In this document: positions 8,783-18,880 of the stretch, piece by piece
Layout: each line of letters begins with the position of its first letter
How positions within the stretch are numbered: position 1 is the first letter of the stretch
DNA from: Bradyrhizobium neotropicale
Lineage (GTDB): Bacteria; Pseudomonadota; Alphaproteobacteria; Rhizobiales; Xanthobacteraceae
Assembly: GCF_001641695.1 (NCBI RefSeq)
Contig: NZ_LSEF01000050.1
Coordinates: 1 to 40,889 of the forward strand
Reading direction: 5' to 3'
Length of the DNA stretch: 40,889 nt
Translations under genes and position numbers: made by a program
The notes under the pieces: generated by a model
What the model saw: only the letters and a program-made list of their open reading frames with translations
Told to the model about the DNA's origin: nothing
Database searches by the model: none

Positions 8783-9661
8783 ATGGAGACGACGGCGTAC
8801 CGCGCGTCCAGGGAATCGAGCGCGTTCGGTTCCGATGAAGCCGCATCTTACCCTTATATCCGTGCGCGCGCCGCACGGGCTGACCTTTCACCGGACGATC
8901 CGGTTCCACTTTTTCTGTCCGATCCGCTCAGCGCGCCGGACCCAGAAGAATTCGCGCCACTGGTGTTGCAGCCCAGAGGCAGGATCGTCCCGCGGATCCT
9001 CGCCGCCATTCTGGTGGCGTCCGCCGCGGTAACTTTGGGCGCGGTATTTCAGTCCGACCTTCGTAACCTTGTCGTCTCCTATGCCGGTGGCCTGGCAGGT
9101 GCAGCAGACCAGGCCATGGCGGCGGCCAATCCGCTGCCCGCAAAGCCGCAGACGCCGGTCAAGGATGCGGCCCGCGTGAGCGACACGAAGCTGGCGAGCG
9201 CCGACGCGCAGGATGTCGCTGCACCGTCAACGCCGAGCCGCGAAGCGATCGCGACCGCCTATCAGAACGCGCTGCAAGCCCAGACGCCCACGCCGGCGCC
9301 CGCGCCCGTCGCGGCGCAGCCTGCGCCTGTGCCTGTGCCTGCGCCTCCTCCTCCGCCCGCCAAGGCACTCCCTGCCAGGACGCTCGATGCCGAGACGCTG
9401 GCCGGGCTGATGACGCGCGCGAAGAGCCTGTTGACGGTCGGCGATATCGTTTCCGCGCGCTTGCTGCTCGAACGGGCGGCGAATGCACAGGATGCGACCG
9501 CGGCGTTTCTGCTGGCGCAGACCTATGACGCGGCGGTGCTCGGCACCAACGACACGCGGAGCATCACCGCCGACGCGACGGTCGCGCGCGACTGGTACCA
9601 GAAGGCGGCGGGTCTCGGATCGGCAGAGGCGCGGCAGCGCCTCACCCAGCTTCAGAACTAG
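8783..9661 (+). CDS. Single-pass membrane protein with C-terminal Sel1-like repeats
   Basis: 292-residue protein. A cytoplasmic N-terminus (1-68) is followed by one membrane segment (about 69-90). A periplasmic linker (about 115-205) has a Pro/Ala-rich stretch. The C-terminal ~80 residues look like Sel1/TPR-type helical repeats (LLLERAANAQDATAAFLLAQTYD and ARDWYQKAAGLGSAEARQRL). Such repeats mediate protein contacts; no enzyme domain is seen. The ATG at 8783 has GGGGAG seven bases upstream and was preferred to the upstream ATGs at 8747 and 8768. Only 18 bp separate it from the TAXI protein gene, so the two are probably co-transcribed. Confidence 0.8.
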   Translation: METTAYRASRESSAFGSDEAASYPYIRARAARADLSPDDPVPLFLSDPLSAPDPEEFAPLVLQPRGRIVPRILAAILVASAAVTLGAVFQSDLRNLVVSYAGGLAGAADQAMAAANPLPAKPQTPVKDAARVSDTKLASADAQDVAAPSTPSREAIATAYQNALQAQTPTPAPAPVAAQPAPVPVPAPPPPPAKALPARTLDAETLAGLMTRAKSLLTVGDIVSARLLLERAANAQDATAAFLLAQTYDAAVLGTNDTRSITADATVARDWYQKAAGLGSAEARQRLTQLQN

Positions 9662-9679
9662 AACTTTTTAGAGGATATC

Positions 9680-10846
9680 ATGCGTAATGCTTTGAGAATG
9701 GCGCTGGCCGCCATCATGACCGTCTGTGCCTTCGCAGCACGCGCCGACCAGACCGAATACGATCCGGCCAAGGTTTCAGACAGCCTGAAGGCCATCTTCC
9801 AGTTCGGATCGAGCTCGACCAAGCAGGCGCTGAACGCCAACACCGTCACGCTGATCACCGGCACGATCGGCGGCACCTATGTGCAATTCGGCGCCGACCT
9901 CGCGTCCGTGCTCGACGACGGCAACAAGATCCGCGTTCTGCCGATCGTCGGCCGCGGCTCGGTGCAGAGCGTCGCCGACATCCTGTTCCTGCAAGGCGTC
10001 GATCTCGGCGTCGTGCGTGCCGACACGCTCGACTATCTCGAGCGCAAGGGTTTTGCCAAGGACATCAAGAAGCAGTTCACCTATGTGACGAAGCTCTACA
10101 ACGAAGAGATGCAGGTGATCGCGCCGAAATCGATCGCCACGCTCAAGGATCTCGAAGGCAAGACGGTCAGCGTCGACCTGCCCAATGGCGGCACCTTCGT
10201 CACCGCGCTCACGGTGTTCGAGCGGCTCGGGATCAAGGCGAATTTCGTCTATATCGAGCAGCGGATCGCGATGGAGAAGCTGAAGGCCGGCCAGATCGAC
10301 GCCGTCATCGTGGTCGGCGGCAAGCCGTACAAATCGGTCTCGACCTTCAACAATGACGGCCGCTTCCATCTCGCAGGCGTGGATTATGCAAAGCCGCTGC
10401 AGAGCGACTATCTGCCGGCGACGCTGACGTCCAAGGACTATCCGAACCTGATCAAGGAAGGCGAGACCGTGGACACGATCGCGGTGCCTGCGGTGCTCGC
10501 GGCCTATAATTGGGCGCCGAACACCGAGCGCTATCGCAAGCTGTCGCTGTTCGTGGACGCGTTCTTCACCAAATTCCCCGCGCTGCAGAATCCGCCGTTC
10601 CATCCCAAGTGGAAGGAGGTCTCGCTCGCGGCGCCGCTCGCCGGCTGGAGCAGGTTGCCCGTGGCGCAGCAATGGCTCGACAAGCATGGCATCGAGCCAG
10701 TGACGCGGCAGCGCTTCGAAGCGTTCCTGAAGCAGAATCCCGCGGCCGCAAAGGTGTCCGACGCAGAGAGGGAAACGCTGTTCAAGCAATTCCAGGCCTG
10801 GGACGCCGAGAATGCGCGGGCGCAGGCGAAGCCGGAGAAGAAGTAA
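9680..10846 (+). CDS. TAXI-family periplasmic solute-binding protein (orphan)
   Basis: 388-residue protein with a signal peptide (1-22, ending AARA). A TAXI-type TRAP-transporter binding domain follows: TLITGTIGGTYVQFGADLA near the N-terminus and LEGKTVSVDLPNGG in the middle. These proteins capture small carboxylates or amino acids in the periplasm and pass them to a fused TRAP membrane subunit. No TRAP membrane gene is present in this window, so the partner is elsewhere or the protein serves another purpose. GAGG lies five bases before the ATG. It follows the Sel1-like membrane protein by 18 bp, suggesting a two-gene unit. Confidence 0.88.
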   Translation: MRNALRMALAAIMTVCAFAARADQTEYDPAKVSDSLKAIFQFGSSSTKQALNANTVTLITGTIGGTYVQFGADLASVLDDGNKIRVLPIVGRGSVQSVADILFLQGVDLGVVRADTLDYLERKGFAKDIKKQFTYVTKLYNEEMQVIAPKSIATLKDLEGKTVSVDLPNGGTFVTALTVFERLGIKANFVYIEQRIAMEKLKAGQIDAVIVVGGKPYKSVSTFNNDGRFHLAGVDYAKPLQSDYLPATLTSKDYPNLIKEGETVDTIAVPAVLAAYNWAPNTERYRKLSLFVDAFFTKFPALQNPPFHPKWKEVSLAAPLAGWSRLPVAQQWLDKHGIEPVTRQRFEAFLKQNPAAAKVSDAERETLFKQFQAWDAENARAQAKPEKK

Positions 10847-10850
10847 GGGG

Positions 10851-10937
10851 CGTCATTGCGCGGAGCGAAGCGACGAAGCAATCGAGACTGTCGCCGCGGA
10901 GACATCTCTGGATTGCTTCGCTTCGCTCGCAATGACG
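10851..10937. repeat. Intergenic palindromic repeat (GTCATTGCGAGC family), copy 3
   Basis: Short form: CGTCATTGCGCGGAGCGAAG at the left and GCTTCGCTCGCAATGACG at the right are inverted, with a GAAGCAATC / GATTGCTTC inner pair. It begins five bases after the TAXI gene stop and may form the transcript end. Confidence 0.8.
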
Positions 10938-10969
10938 GGCTTGTGGTGCGCGCCGCCCACACACACGAC

Positions 10970-11027
10970 GTCATCGCCCGCCTCGTGCCCAATTGCGCAC
11001 TGGAGCGGGCGATCCAGTATTCCAGAG
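10970..11027 (+). repeat. Repeat of the GTCATCGCCCGC family, copy 2
   Basis: GTCATCGCCCGCCTCGTGCC, then AATTGCGCACTGGAGCGGGC, then GATCCAGTATTCC. Same arms and orientation as copy 1 at 8320. It lies between the TAXI gene and the convergent YkvA gene. Confidence 0.75.
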
Positions 11028-11080
11028 ACACTGCGAGGATACAGAGGCCGCGGCGCACGACAGTGGAACGTGCGGGTTCG

Positions 11081-11470
11081 TTACGACGCAGCTTCCACTT
11101 CCGCTTCACTCACGCCACGCTTCAGCGCAGCGCGCGCGGCTTCGCGATGCTCATTCGTGATGTGGCCGGCGACCAGACGAATGGCGGTGGCGAGCACGGC
11201 GGCGTCATCGGTGAAGCCGAGCATCGGCATCATGTCGGGGACGAAGTCGAACGGCAGGATGAAATAGGCGAGCGCGCCAAGCAGCGACGCCTGCACGTGG
11301 CGCGGCGTCTGCCTGTCGAAGGCGCAGTAATAGGCGGCGAGCAGATCCTCCGCGAACGGCAGACGCGCGACGACACGCTTCAGCTTGCGCCAGAAGCGGC
11401 GGCGCACGCCTTCACGATCTTCCGCGAGCCGATCGGCCGGCTCGAAGCCGACACTCTGTTCGGCGGACAT
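11081..11470 (-). CDS. YkvA family (DUF1232) protein
   Basis: 129-residue protein. Its core, AYFILPFDFVPDMMPMLGFTDDAAVLATAIRLV (about residues 68-100), is the hallmark of the DUF1232/YkvA family: a short hydrophobic hairpin with PxDxxPD and GxxDD motifs. The function of the family is not known; it is probably membrane-associated. The ATG at 11470 has GGGGAG seven bases upstream; a TTG two codons earlier is less likely. The next upstream gene on this strand, the pterin dehydratase, ends 88 bp away. Confidence 0.85.
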   Translation of the reverse strand: MSAEQSVGFEPADRLAEDREGVRRRFWRKLKRVVARLPFAEDLLAAYYCAFDRQTPRHVQASLLGALAYFILPFDFVPDMMPMLGFTDDAAVLATAIRLVAGHITNEHREAARAALKRGVSEAEVEAAS

Positions 11471-11558
11471 GGTCAAACTCCCCGTTCAGCCCGGCGCGGC
11501 GGATCGCCGCATCCGGTGCTGATCACAAGATGGGGATGCCGCCGCCCCCCGCAAGACG

Positions 11559-11861
11559 TCAGGTAGGTGTAAGCTTGGCGATCGCGTTCATCGCTTTGGC
11601 GAGCTCGATGTCGCGTGCCGTGACGCCGCCGGCGTCATGGGTCGCCAGCACCACCTCGACCGTCTTGTAGACGTTACGCCATTCGGGATGGTGATCCATC
11701 TTCTCGGCGACCAGCGCCGCGCGCGTCATGAAGCCGAAGGCTTCGTTGAAATCCTTGAAGACAAAGGTCTTCCCGATCGCCTCGCGGCCCCCCAGCTCGG
11801 CCCAGCCCGGTATCCCGCTCAACGCCTGCTTGCGTGCATCTGCCGACAGCCGCTCTGCCAT
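11559..11861 (-). CDS. phhB: Pterin-4a-carbinolamine dehydratase
   Basis: 100 residues, the normal length. The signature K-M-D-H57-H58-P-E-W61, followed by [22 protein letters not shown], is that of 4a-hydroxytetrahydrobiopterin dehydratase. The enzyme dehydrates 4a-hydroxytetrahydropterin so that the cofactor of aromatic amino-acid hydroxylases can be recycled. It is also found widely in bacteria without phenylalanine hydroxylase, where its job is less clear (for example in pterin repair). GGAGG lies five bases before the ATG. It is divergent from the second TAXI gene and upstream of the YkvA gene on the same strand. Confidence 0.92.
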   Translation of the reverse strand: MAERLSADARKQALSGIPGWAELGGREAIGKTFVFKDFNEAFGFMTRAALVAEKMDHHPEWRNVYKTVEVVLATHDAGGVTARDIELAKAMNAIAKLTPT

Positions 11862-12008
11862 GATCGCCTCCGTCCTTCAGCGGAACTTTACCCTAACACC
11901 GTGCTGGCGCCCGGGTTCATCCGGATTTCGTCCGCTAACCATGACGCAGATGTAACCCGCGCTGGACAGGAAATTTGCTACAATTACGGGCCTAAATCGC
12001 CGGCCAAG

Positions 12009-13454
12009 ATGAAACCGAGCCTGAAACGCCTGTTTGGAAGATCGATGACCGGGGGTCTGGACCTCGCCGAAGCGCCCACGCCGCCTTCGCCGCGATCCGC
12101 GGCGCGGAAGACGGCGCTCGTGTCCCTGGCTTTGGTGCTCGCGATCGTCGGCACGCTCGCCGGCGGCTACTATTTCGCGATGCGGCCGGTCACGCTGAAG
12201 ATCGCGGTCGGCCCCGCCAACAGCGATGACGTCAAGGTCGTGCAGACGCTGACGCAGGCCTTCTCGCAGAGCAAGGGCTACGTGCGGCTGCGCCCGATCC
12301 AGACCGAGGGCGCGACTGCAAGCGCCGACGCGCTCGCAGCGGGCAAGGTGGATCTCGCCATCGTGCGCGGCGATCTCGACGTGCCGAAGAACGCGCAAGC
12401 CGTCGCGACCCTGCGCAAGAACGTCGTCGTGCTGTGGGCCGTCGCGGGCAAGGGCAAGAAGAAGGGCGCCAAGATCACCAAGATTGCGCAGCTAGCCGGC
12501 CGTCGTGTCGGCGTCGTCGGCCGCACGCAGGCCAACGTCAATCTGCTCAAGGTGATCCTGCAGCAATACGGCGTCGATCCCGCCAAAGTCGAGGTCGTGC
12601 AATTCCCGGCCAGTGAGGTCGCCGAGGCGATCAAGGCTCAGAAGGCCGATGTCTATCTCGCGGCCGGTCCGGTCAACAGCAAGATCACGTCGGACGCGAT
12701 TGCGGCATCGGTCAAGGAGGGCGGTTCGCCGACCTTCCTCGCCATCGATTCCGCCGATGCGATCGCGCAAAACCATCCGGCCTATGAATCCGCCGAAATC
12801 CCCGCCGGCACCTATGGCGGCTCGCCCGACCGTCCCGACGAGGAGGTCAAGACGATCAGCTTCTCCCATCACATCGTGGCGCGCAAAGGCCTGTCGGAGA
12901 CCACCGTCGCGGCCTTCACCCGGCAGCTCTTCGCCGTGCGTCAGCAATTGGTGGCGGAGTTCCCGCTGGCGGCGAAGATCGAAACGCCCGATACCGACAA
13001 GGACGCCGTGATTCCGGTGCATCCCGGAGCGGCCGCTTTCGTCGACGGCGAGGAAAAGACCTTCCTCGACAAATACAGCGACTACATCTGGTGGAGCCTG
13101 ATGGCGCTCTCCGCCATGGGCTCGATCGGCGCCTGGTTCGCGGGCTATCTGAAGAAGGACGAGCGCGACAGCAACAGCCACCTGCGTGAGCGACTGCTCG
13201 ACATGATCGCCGCCGCGCGGAAGAGCGAGACCACCGAAGAGCTCGACCAGATGCAGGCCGAGGCCGACGACATCCTGCGCGACACGCTGCGCTGCTTCGA
13301 TCACGGCGCGATCGAGGAGAGCGCGCTCACGGCTTTCAACATCGCGCTCGAGCAATTCCACGTGGCGGTCGCCGACCGCAAGGCGCTGCTGCTCAGCATG
13401 CCGGCAAGCCTGCAACGCGCCGGCGCGCAATTCCGGGCCGCCGGCAACGCGTAA
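12009..13454 (+). CDS. Membrane-anchored TAXI-domain protein with cytoplasmic helical tail
   Basis: 481 residues. A short cytoplasmic N-terminus and a membrane segment (about 35-57) precede a TAXI-type ligand-binding domain (about 62-345; ITKIAQLAGRRVGVVGRTQANVNLL, then QFPASEVAEAIKAQKADVYL). A second membrane segment (about 358-380) and a ~100-residue charged helical tail (381-481) follow. Two membrane segments flanking a periplasmic binding domain resemble a receptor more than a soluble TRAP component. No signalling domain is recognised in the tail, and no TRAP permease lies nearby. The frame is open upstream to 11637, but that part overlaps the divergent phhB, so the ATG at 12009 was chosen. 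A TACAAT (11979) could be its -10 box. No good ribosome-binding site is seen. Confidence 0.82.
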   Translation: MKPSLKRLFGRSMTGGLDLAEAPTPPSPRSAARKTALVSLALVLAIVGTLAGGYYFAMRPVTLKIAVGPANSDDVKVVQTLTQAFSQSKGYVRLRPIQTEGATASADALAAGKVDLAIVRGDLDVPKNAQAVATLRKNVVVLWAVAGKGKKKGAKITKIAQLAGRRVGVVGRTQANVNLLKVILQQYGVDPAKVEVVQFPASEVAEAIKAQKADVYLAAGPVNSKITSDAIAASVKEGGSPTFLAIDSADAIAQNHPAYESAEIPAGTYGGSPDRPDEEVKTISFSHHIVARKGLSETTVAAFTRQLFAVRQQLVAEFPLAAKIETPDTDKDAVIPVHPGAAAFVDGEEKTFLDKYSDYIWWSLMALSAMGSIGAWFAGYLKKDERDSNSHLRERLLDMIAAARKSETTEELDQMQAEADDILRDTLRCFDHGAIEESALTAFNIALEQFHVAVADRKALLLSMPASLQRAGAQFRAAGNA

Positions 13455-13505
13455 GCACTTGCGCGCGTTATTGCTGCGTCACATTGTCTCAATATAGCTT
13501 TCGTG

Positions 13506-13610
13506 GTCATTCCGGGGCGCGCGACGCGCGAACCCGGAATCCATCGAACCGCATAGGCCGGGAGGAATGGATTCCGGGCTCGCGCCTAACGGCGCGCCCC
13601 GGAATGACGA
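13506..13610. repeat. Intergenic palindromic repeat (GTCATTCCGGGGCGCGC family), copy 1
   Basis: Starts GTCATTCCGGGGCGCGCGAC and ends GGCGCGCCCCGGAATGAC, so the ends are inverted repeats. Inside, CCCGGAATCCATCGAA on the left is mirrored by GGAATGGATTCCGGG on the right. A close relative is at 36509-36614. It separates the TAXI gene from phoD. Confidence 0.85.
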
Positions 13611-13691
13611 ACGTAAGAATCCGCGGAAACCAGGTACTCCCACCCGGGATGTCGGTGCTGTCTGCGACGCCCCTCTCGAAACGAACCCGCC

Positions 13692-15239
13692 ATGACAATC
13701 AAATTCTCCCGCCGCCGTTTCCTCTCGACCAGCGCCGGTGCACTTGGCGCGATCGCGATGCCGCATCTGTCGCGCGCGGCCGACCGGCCGGCGATCACCC
13801 ATGGCGTGCAATCCGGTGACGTCACCGTCGACGGCGGCGTGGTCTGGGCCCGTGCCGACCGTCCGTCGCAGATGCTGGTCGACGTGGCAACGACGGAGTC
13901 GTTCAAGGACGCCCGCGCGCTGCCGCCGATCGCGGCGCTGCCTGAAAGCGACTTCACCGCGAAGATGCTGCTGGAAAACCTTCCCGCAGGCCAGGACATC
14001 TTCTACCGCGTCCGCTTCCGCGACCTCTCCCACACCGCGATCGAAGGCGAGCCGGCGGTCGGCCGCTTCCGCAGCGCGCCGGCCGATCGCCGCGACGTCA
14101 GCTTCGTCTGGGGCGGCGACGTCGCAGGTCAAGGCTGGGGCATCAATCCCGATGATGGCGGCATGTTCACCTTCTCGGCGATGCGCAAGCACCGTCCGGA
14201 TTTTCTGCTGCACTCGGGCGACACCATCTACGCCGACGGCGTGATCCCGTCCGAGGTCAAGCTCGCCGACGGCAAGATCTGGAAGAACGTCACGATCCCC
14301 GAGAAGGCCAAGGTCGCCGAGACGCTGGACGAGTTTCGCGCCGCGCACAAATACAATTTCACCGACGACAACGTCCGCGCCTTCAATGCCGAGGTGCCGA
14401 TCTTCGTGCAGTGGGACGATCACGAGGTGACCAACAACTGGTCGCCGTCGAAAGAGCTGCCCGCGACCTACAAGGAGCGCAACATCACGCTGTTGGCGGC
14501 GCGCGCCGCACGGGCCTTCCACGAGATGTACCCGATGCGCGAGAGCATCGTGGAGCCGGGCCGGGTCTATCGCCAGATCTCCTACGGCCCGCACCTCGAC
14601 GTGTTCGTGCTGGACGAGCGCAGTTATCGCGGCCCGAACGGAGCGAACCAGGAGACGGCTTACGGCCCAGCGGCCTACTTCCTCGGGCCGGATCAGATGG
14701 CCTGGCTGAAGCGCGGCCTGCTCAACTCGCGCGCGACATGGAAGGTGATCGCCTCCGACATGCCGCTCAGCCTGATCGTCTATGACGATGCGGCGAACAA
14801 GAAGGGCTCGGAGGCCTTCGCGCAAGGCGACGGACCGCCGCGCGGTCGCGAGCTCGAGATCGCCGATCTCCTGCGCTTCATCAAGATGGCGCCGATCAGG
14901 AACACGGTGTGGCTGACCGCAGACGTGCACTACGCCGCCGCGCACTATTACGACCCGAACAAGGCACAATTCCAGGATTTCGAACCGTTCTGGGAATTCG
15001 TCTCGGGCCCGCTGCACGCCGGCACCTTCGGTCCGAACGAGCTCGACAACACGTTCGGGCCAGACGTGCGCTTCATCAAGGCGCCCGGCCTCGACAAGCA
15101 GAACCTGCCGCCGTCCGCCGGCATGCAGTTCTTCGGTCACGTCAAGATCGATGGCGCGTCCGGTCAGATGACGGTGACCTTGCGCGACCGCGCTGATGTC
15201 GCGCTGTGGTCGACTACACTGGACCCGATGCCGGCCTGA
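13692..15239 (+). CDS. phoD: PhoD-family alkaline phosphatase, Tat-exported
   Basis: 515 residues. The N-terminus SRRRFLSTSAGALGAIAM is a twin-arginine signal (R7-R8-R9-F-L), cleaved near SRA-AD, so the protein folds with its cofactor in the cytoplasm before export. A beta-rich N-terminal domain (about 35-135) precedes the metallophosphoesterase domain. The latter shows GGDVAG, HSGDTIYADG, VQWDDHEVTNN and, near the end, TADVHYAAAHYY, which carry the Asp, Asn and His metal ligands. The enzyme releases phosphate from mono- and diesters, using Fe and Ca in characterised members. No convincing Pho box was found. It is preceded by a repeat and followed by a convergent response-regulator gene only 6 bp away. 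Confidence 0.92.
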   Translation: MTIKFSRRRFLSTSAGALGAIAMPHLSRAADRPAITHGVQSGDVTVDGGVVWARADRPSQMLVDVATTESFKDARALPPIAALPESDFTAKMLLENLPAGQDIFYRVRFRDLSHTAIEGEPAVGRFRSAPADRRDVSFVWGGDVAGQGWGINPDDGGMFTFSAMRKHRPDFLLHSGDTIYADGVIPSEVKLADGKIWKNVTIPEKAKVAETLDEFRAAHKYNFTDDNVRAFNAEVPIFVQWDDHEVTNNWSPSKELPATYKERNITLLAARAARAFHEMYPMRESIVEPGRVYRQISYGPHLDVFVLDERSYRGPNGANQETAYGPAAYFLGPDQMAWLKRGLLNSRATWKVIASDMPLSLIVYDDAANKKGSEAFAQGDGPPRGRELEIADLLRFIKMAPIRNTVWLTADVHYAAAHYYDPNKAQFQDFEPFWEFVSGPLHAGTFGPNELDNTFGPDVRFIKAPGLDKQNLPPSAGMQFFGHVKIDGASGQMTVTLRDRADVALWSTTLDPMPA

Positions 15240-15245
15240 TGCGCC

Positions 15246-15662
15246 TCAGCGCGACCTAGCGGCGCGCACCTGCAGCGCCGCCTCCAGCGCGTCGCTCGAA
15301 CACGGTTTCTGCAGTCGCGCCCGTTTGGAAAATTCCGGCGGAATGCTTGCTTCGGCGCCATAGCCGGTGACGAAGACGAACGGGATCTTCAGCACGACCA
15401 GGCGTTCCGCGATGGCAAAACTCTTCTCGCGGACGAGTTCGACATCGAGCAATGCAAAATCGGGTGCGCGCTTCGCGATCGCCTGCAGCGCCTGTGCGAC
15501 CGAGGCCACTGTCCGCACACTCTTCACACCGAATCCCATCAGGCGATCCTCGAAATCGATCGCGATGATCGGATCGTCCTCGACGATCAACACATCGGCG
15601 GGAACGCCGGCCAAGTCGTCCGGGAGAGCAGGTTCCATGATCCTGGTTATCGAAGGCTGCAT
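15246..15662 (-). CDS. Single-domain response regulator
   Basis: 138 residues containing only a receiver domain: acidic pair E28-D29-D30 (VLIVEDDP), phosphoacceptor D73 (FALLDVEL), T99 (FVFVTGYG) and K119 (LQKP). There is no output domain, so it would act by protein contact, as do related stand-alone receivers downstream of HWE-type kinases. No kinase gene is adjacent. A second possible start is the ATG at 15638 (MEPALPDD); neither has a well-spaced ribosome-binding site. It is divergent from the Crp/Fnr regulator, with 161 bp between them. Confidence 0.85.
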   Translation of the reverse strand: MQPSITRIMEPALPDDLAGVPADVLIVEDDPIIAIDFEDRLMGFGVKSVRTVASVAQALQAIAKRAPDFALLDVELVREKSFAIAERLVVLKIPFVFVTGYGAEASIPPEFSKRARLQKPCSSDALEAALQVRAARSR

Positions 15663-15823
15663 TTTTTTCGGGTCAGGACAGCCTCAGCCCGACGCCCGCG
15701 CCCAGCGCATCGGAGGGTTCCCGGAACAAAGCTCACCACAGAGCCGTTTTTACGTCTGTCCACTTGTGCACACAGCCGACGAACGGACCTCGCTAATGTC
15801 GAAAGGAGAGCAGGGGACATACG

Positions 15824-16594
15824 ATGGATGCACGCACGGGCAAGGCATTCGCGGTCGATGGTCGACCTGCCAACAATCTGCTGCGGTGCTTGAGCGCGGC
15901 GGATTATGCGCTGCTCGCGCCGCACGTCGCGTTTGAGAACGCTGCGGCAAGTGATCTGCTCTACAATCCCGGCGACGATGTCCAGGTCGTGCATTTTCCC
16001 TGCGGGCCATCGCTTGCCACCTTCCTCGTACCGAACGAGGACGGCCGCGACGTCGAGACCATTCTGGTTGGCCGTGAAGGTGCAGTCGGCGGCATCGTCA
16101 GTGAGGGGTTTCTGCCGGCCTATACTCGCATCTGCGTGAAGTTCGGCGGGCCGTTTGCACGCATCCATGTCGGCAAGCTGGAAGCGGCCAAATTGCATTC
16201 GCCATCGTTGCGCAACGTTTTCGCGCGTTACGCCGATTGCTTGCTGGCGCAGATCTTCCAGTCGACCGCGTGCAACGCCATCCACTCGATCGAGCAACGG
16301 ACCGCAAAGTGGATTTTGGCGGCGATGGAGCGGACCGGCGACGAGAGCAGCGTGCCGCTGACGCATGAGCAGCTCGCGACCCTGCTCGGTGTCGGTCGCA
16401 GCTATGCCAGCCGCGTCCTCCAGTCATTCAAGGCGGAGGGCATTCTCGATACCCGCCGCGGCTCGATCCTGGTCCGGAGCCGCGACGGCCTGCGCCTGCG
16501 CGCCTGCCTGTGCAATGACGCGGTCAAGACCCATTTCGAGGAGGTCCTGCGCGGGGTCTACCCGACCGAGAAGGCGGATCGGAGCCCGGCCTGA
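15824..16594 (+). CDS. Crp/Fnr-family transcription regulator
   Basis: 256 residues. An N-terminal cyclic-nucleotide-binding-like beta-roll (about 25-145) precedes a dimerisation helix and a C-terminal winged HTH (about 172-230; HEQLATLLGVGRSYASRVLQSFKAEGIL). The beta-roll lacks the Cys cluster of oxygen-sensing FNR and the clear cAMP-binding signature of CRP, so its signal is unknown. The recognition helix GRSYASRVL lacks the Glu that CRP uses to read TGTGA, so it is an unlikely reader of the TGTGA-N6-TCAC sites at 37.4 and 39.2 kb. GGGGA lies about seven bases before the ATG. A probable terminator lies at 16733-16760, beyond a candidate typA promoter. Confidence 0.88.
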   Translation: MDARTGKAFAVDGRPANNLLRCLSAADYALLAPHVAFENAAASDLLYNPGDDVQVVHFPCGPSLATFLVPNEDGRDVETILVGREGAVGGIVSEGFLPAYTRICVKFGGPFARIHVGKLEAAKLHSPSLRNVFARYADCLLAQIFQSTACNAIHSIEQRTAKWILAAMERTGDESSVPLTHEQLATLLGVGRSYASRVLQSFKAEGILDTRRGSILVRSRDGLRLRACLCNDAVKTHFEEVLRGVYPTEKADRSPA

Positions 16595-16683
16595 GGCCGG
16601 AACGCCGGCCAAATCCCCCGACGCCCCGCTAAGCCCCGGGGATTCCCGGACAAAATTCAGTCAACCAACCGCGTAAGAACGCA

Positions 16684-16711
16684 TTGTTTTTTGGCGTTTT
16701 TTGCCTATATT
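16684..16711 (+). promoter_or_regulatory. Candidate sigma-70 promoter of typA
   Basis: TTGTTT at 16684-16689 and TATATT at 16706-16711, separated by 16 bases, in an A/T-rich patch upstream of typA. Transcription would begin near 16718, giving a leader of about 150 bases. Inferred from sequence match only. Confidence 0.4.
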
Positions 16712-16732
16712 GCGCTGCAAACGCGTAGGGTG

Positions 16733-16760
16733 CCCGGCTGGCTGGCCGGGTTTCCTTTTT
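16733..16760 (+). terminator. Stem-loop followed by T-rich run upstream of typA
   Basis: CCCGGC (16733-16738) pairs with GCCGGG (16745-16750) around a six-base loop, followed by TTTCCTTTTT. It looks like an intrinsic terminator. It may end the Crp/Fnr transcript or, if the promoter just upstream is real, act inside the typA leader. Confidence 0.55.
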
Positions 16761-16871
16761 GGGCCGAAAGCGCCCCCGTTTCCTGTCTTCCAGCGTTGTT
16801 TCGAGAAGAGGTCCCGGTCTGACCGGCGAGATCGCGCTTAACCCATTGTTCGACCGCAAAGAAGCTCCCTC

Positions 16872-18698
<1,827 letters not shown>

Positions 18699-18713
18699 GG
18701 CCACCCCGCTGTC

Positions 18714-18735
18714 ATTCCCCGCGAAAGCGGGGAAT
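18714..18735. terminator. Perfect hairpin downstream of typA, part of a GTCATTCCCCGC repeat
   Basis: ATTCCCCGC (18714-18722) pairs perfectly with GCGGGGAAT (18727-18735) closed by a GAAA tetraloop. There is no T-run after it, so it is either a repeat-derived transcript-stabilising stem or a Rho-assisted stop. It directly precedes the repeat copy at 18786. Confidence 0.5.
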
Positions 18736-18785
18736 CCAGTACGCCGCAGCTTCTCCGTATTCCTCACCGCCTCTGGACTAATGAA

Positions 18786-18828
18786 CCACCCGCTCCAGTG
18801 CGCAATTGCGCACCAGGCGGGTGATGAC
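18786..18828 (-). repeat. Repeat of the GTCATCGCCCGC family, copy 3 (inverted)
   Basis: Read on the minus strand it begins GTCATCACCCGCCTGGTGCG. It contains the palindrome GTGCGCAATTGCGCA and ends in GAGCGGGTGG, matching the copies at 8320 and 10970. It lies in the 182-bp gap before the amine oxidase gene. Confidence 0.75.
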
Positions 18829-18880
18829 GCTCACGTTGTGGTGGCTTCAGCGCGCATTGCGAACGTGCTAGAGGCAGCGC

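Noticed and set aside
8388..8909. A 173-codon minus-strand frame before the Sel1-like gene
   Set aside because: It overlaps the start of a convincing gene, translates a repeat in part and resembles no family.
13479..15140. Long open frames antisense to phoD, typA (16629-18767) and the MFS gene (34744-36513)
   Set aside because: High GC makes long open antisense frames common; these proteins are low-complexity (rich in Arg, His, Asp, Gly) and match no family.
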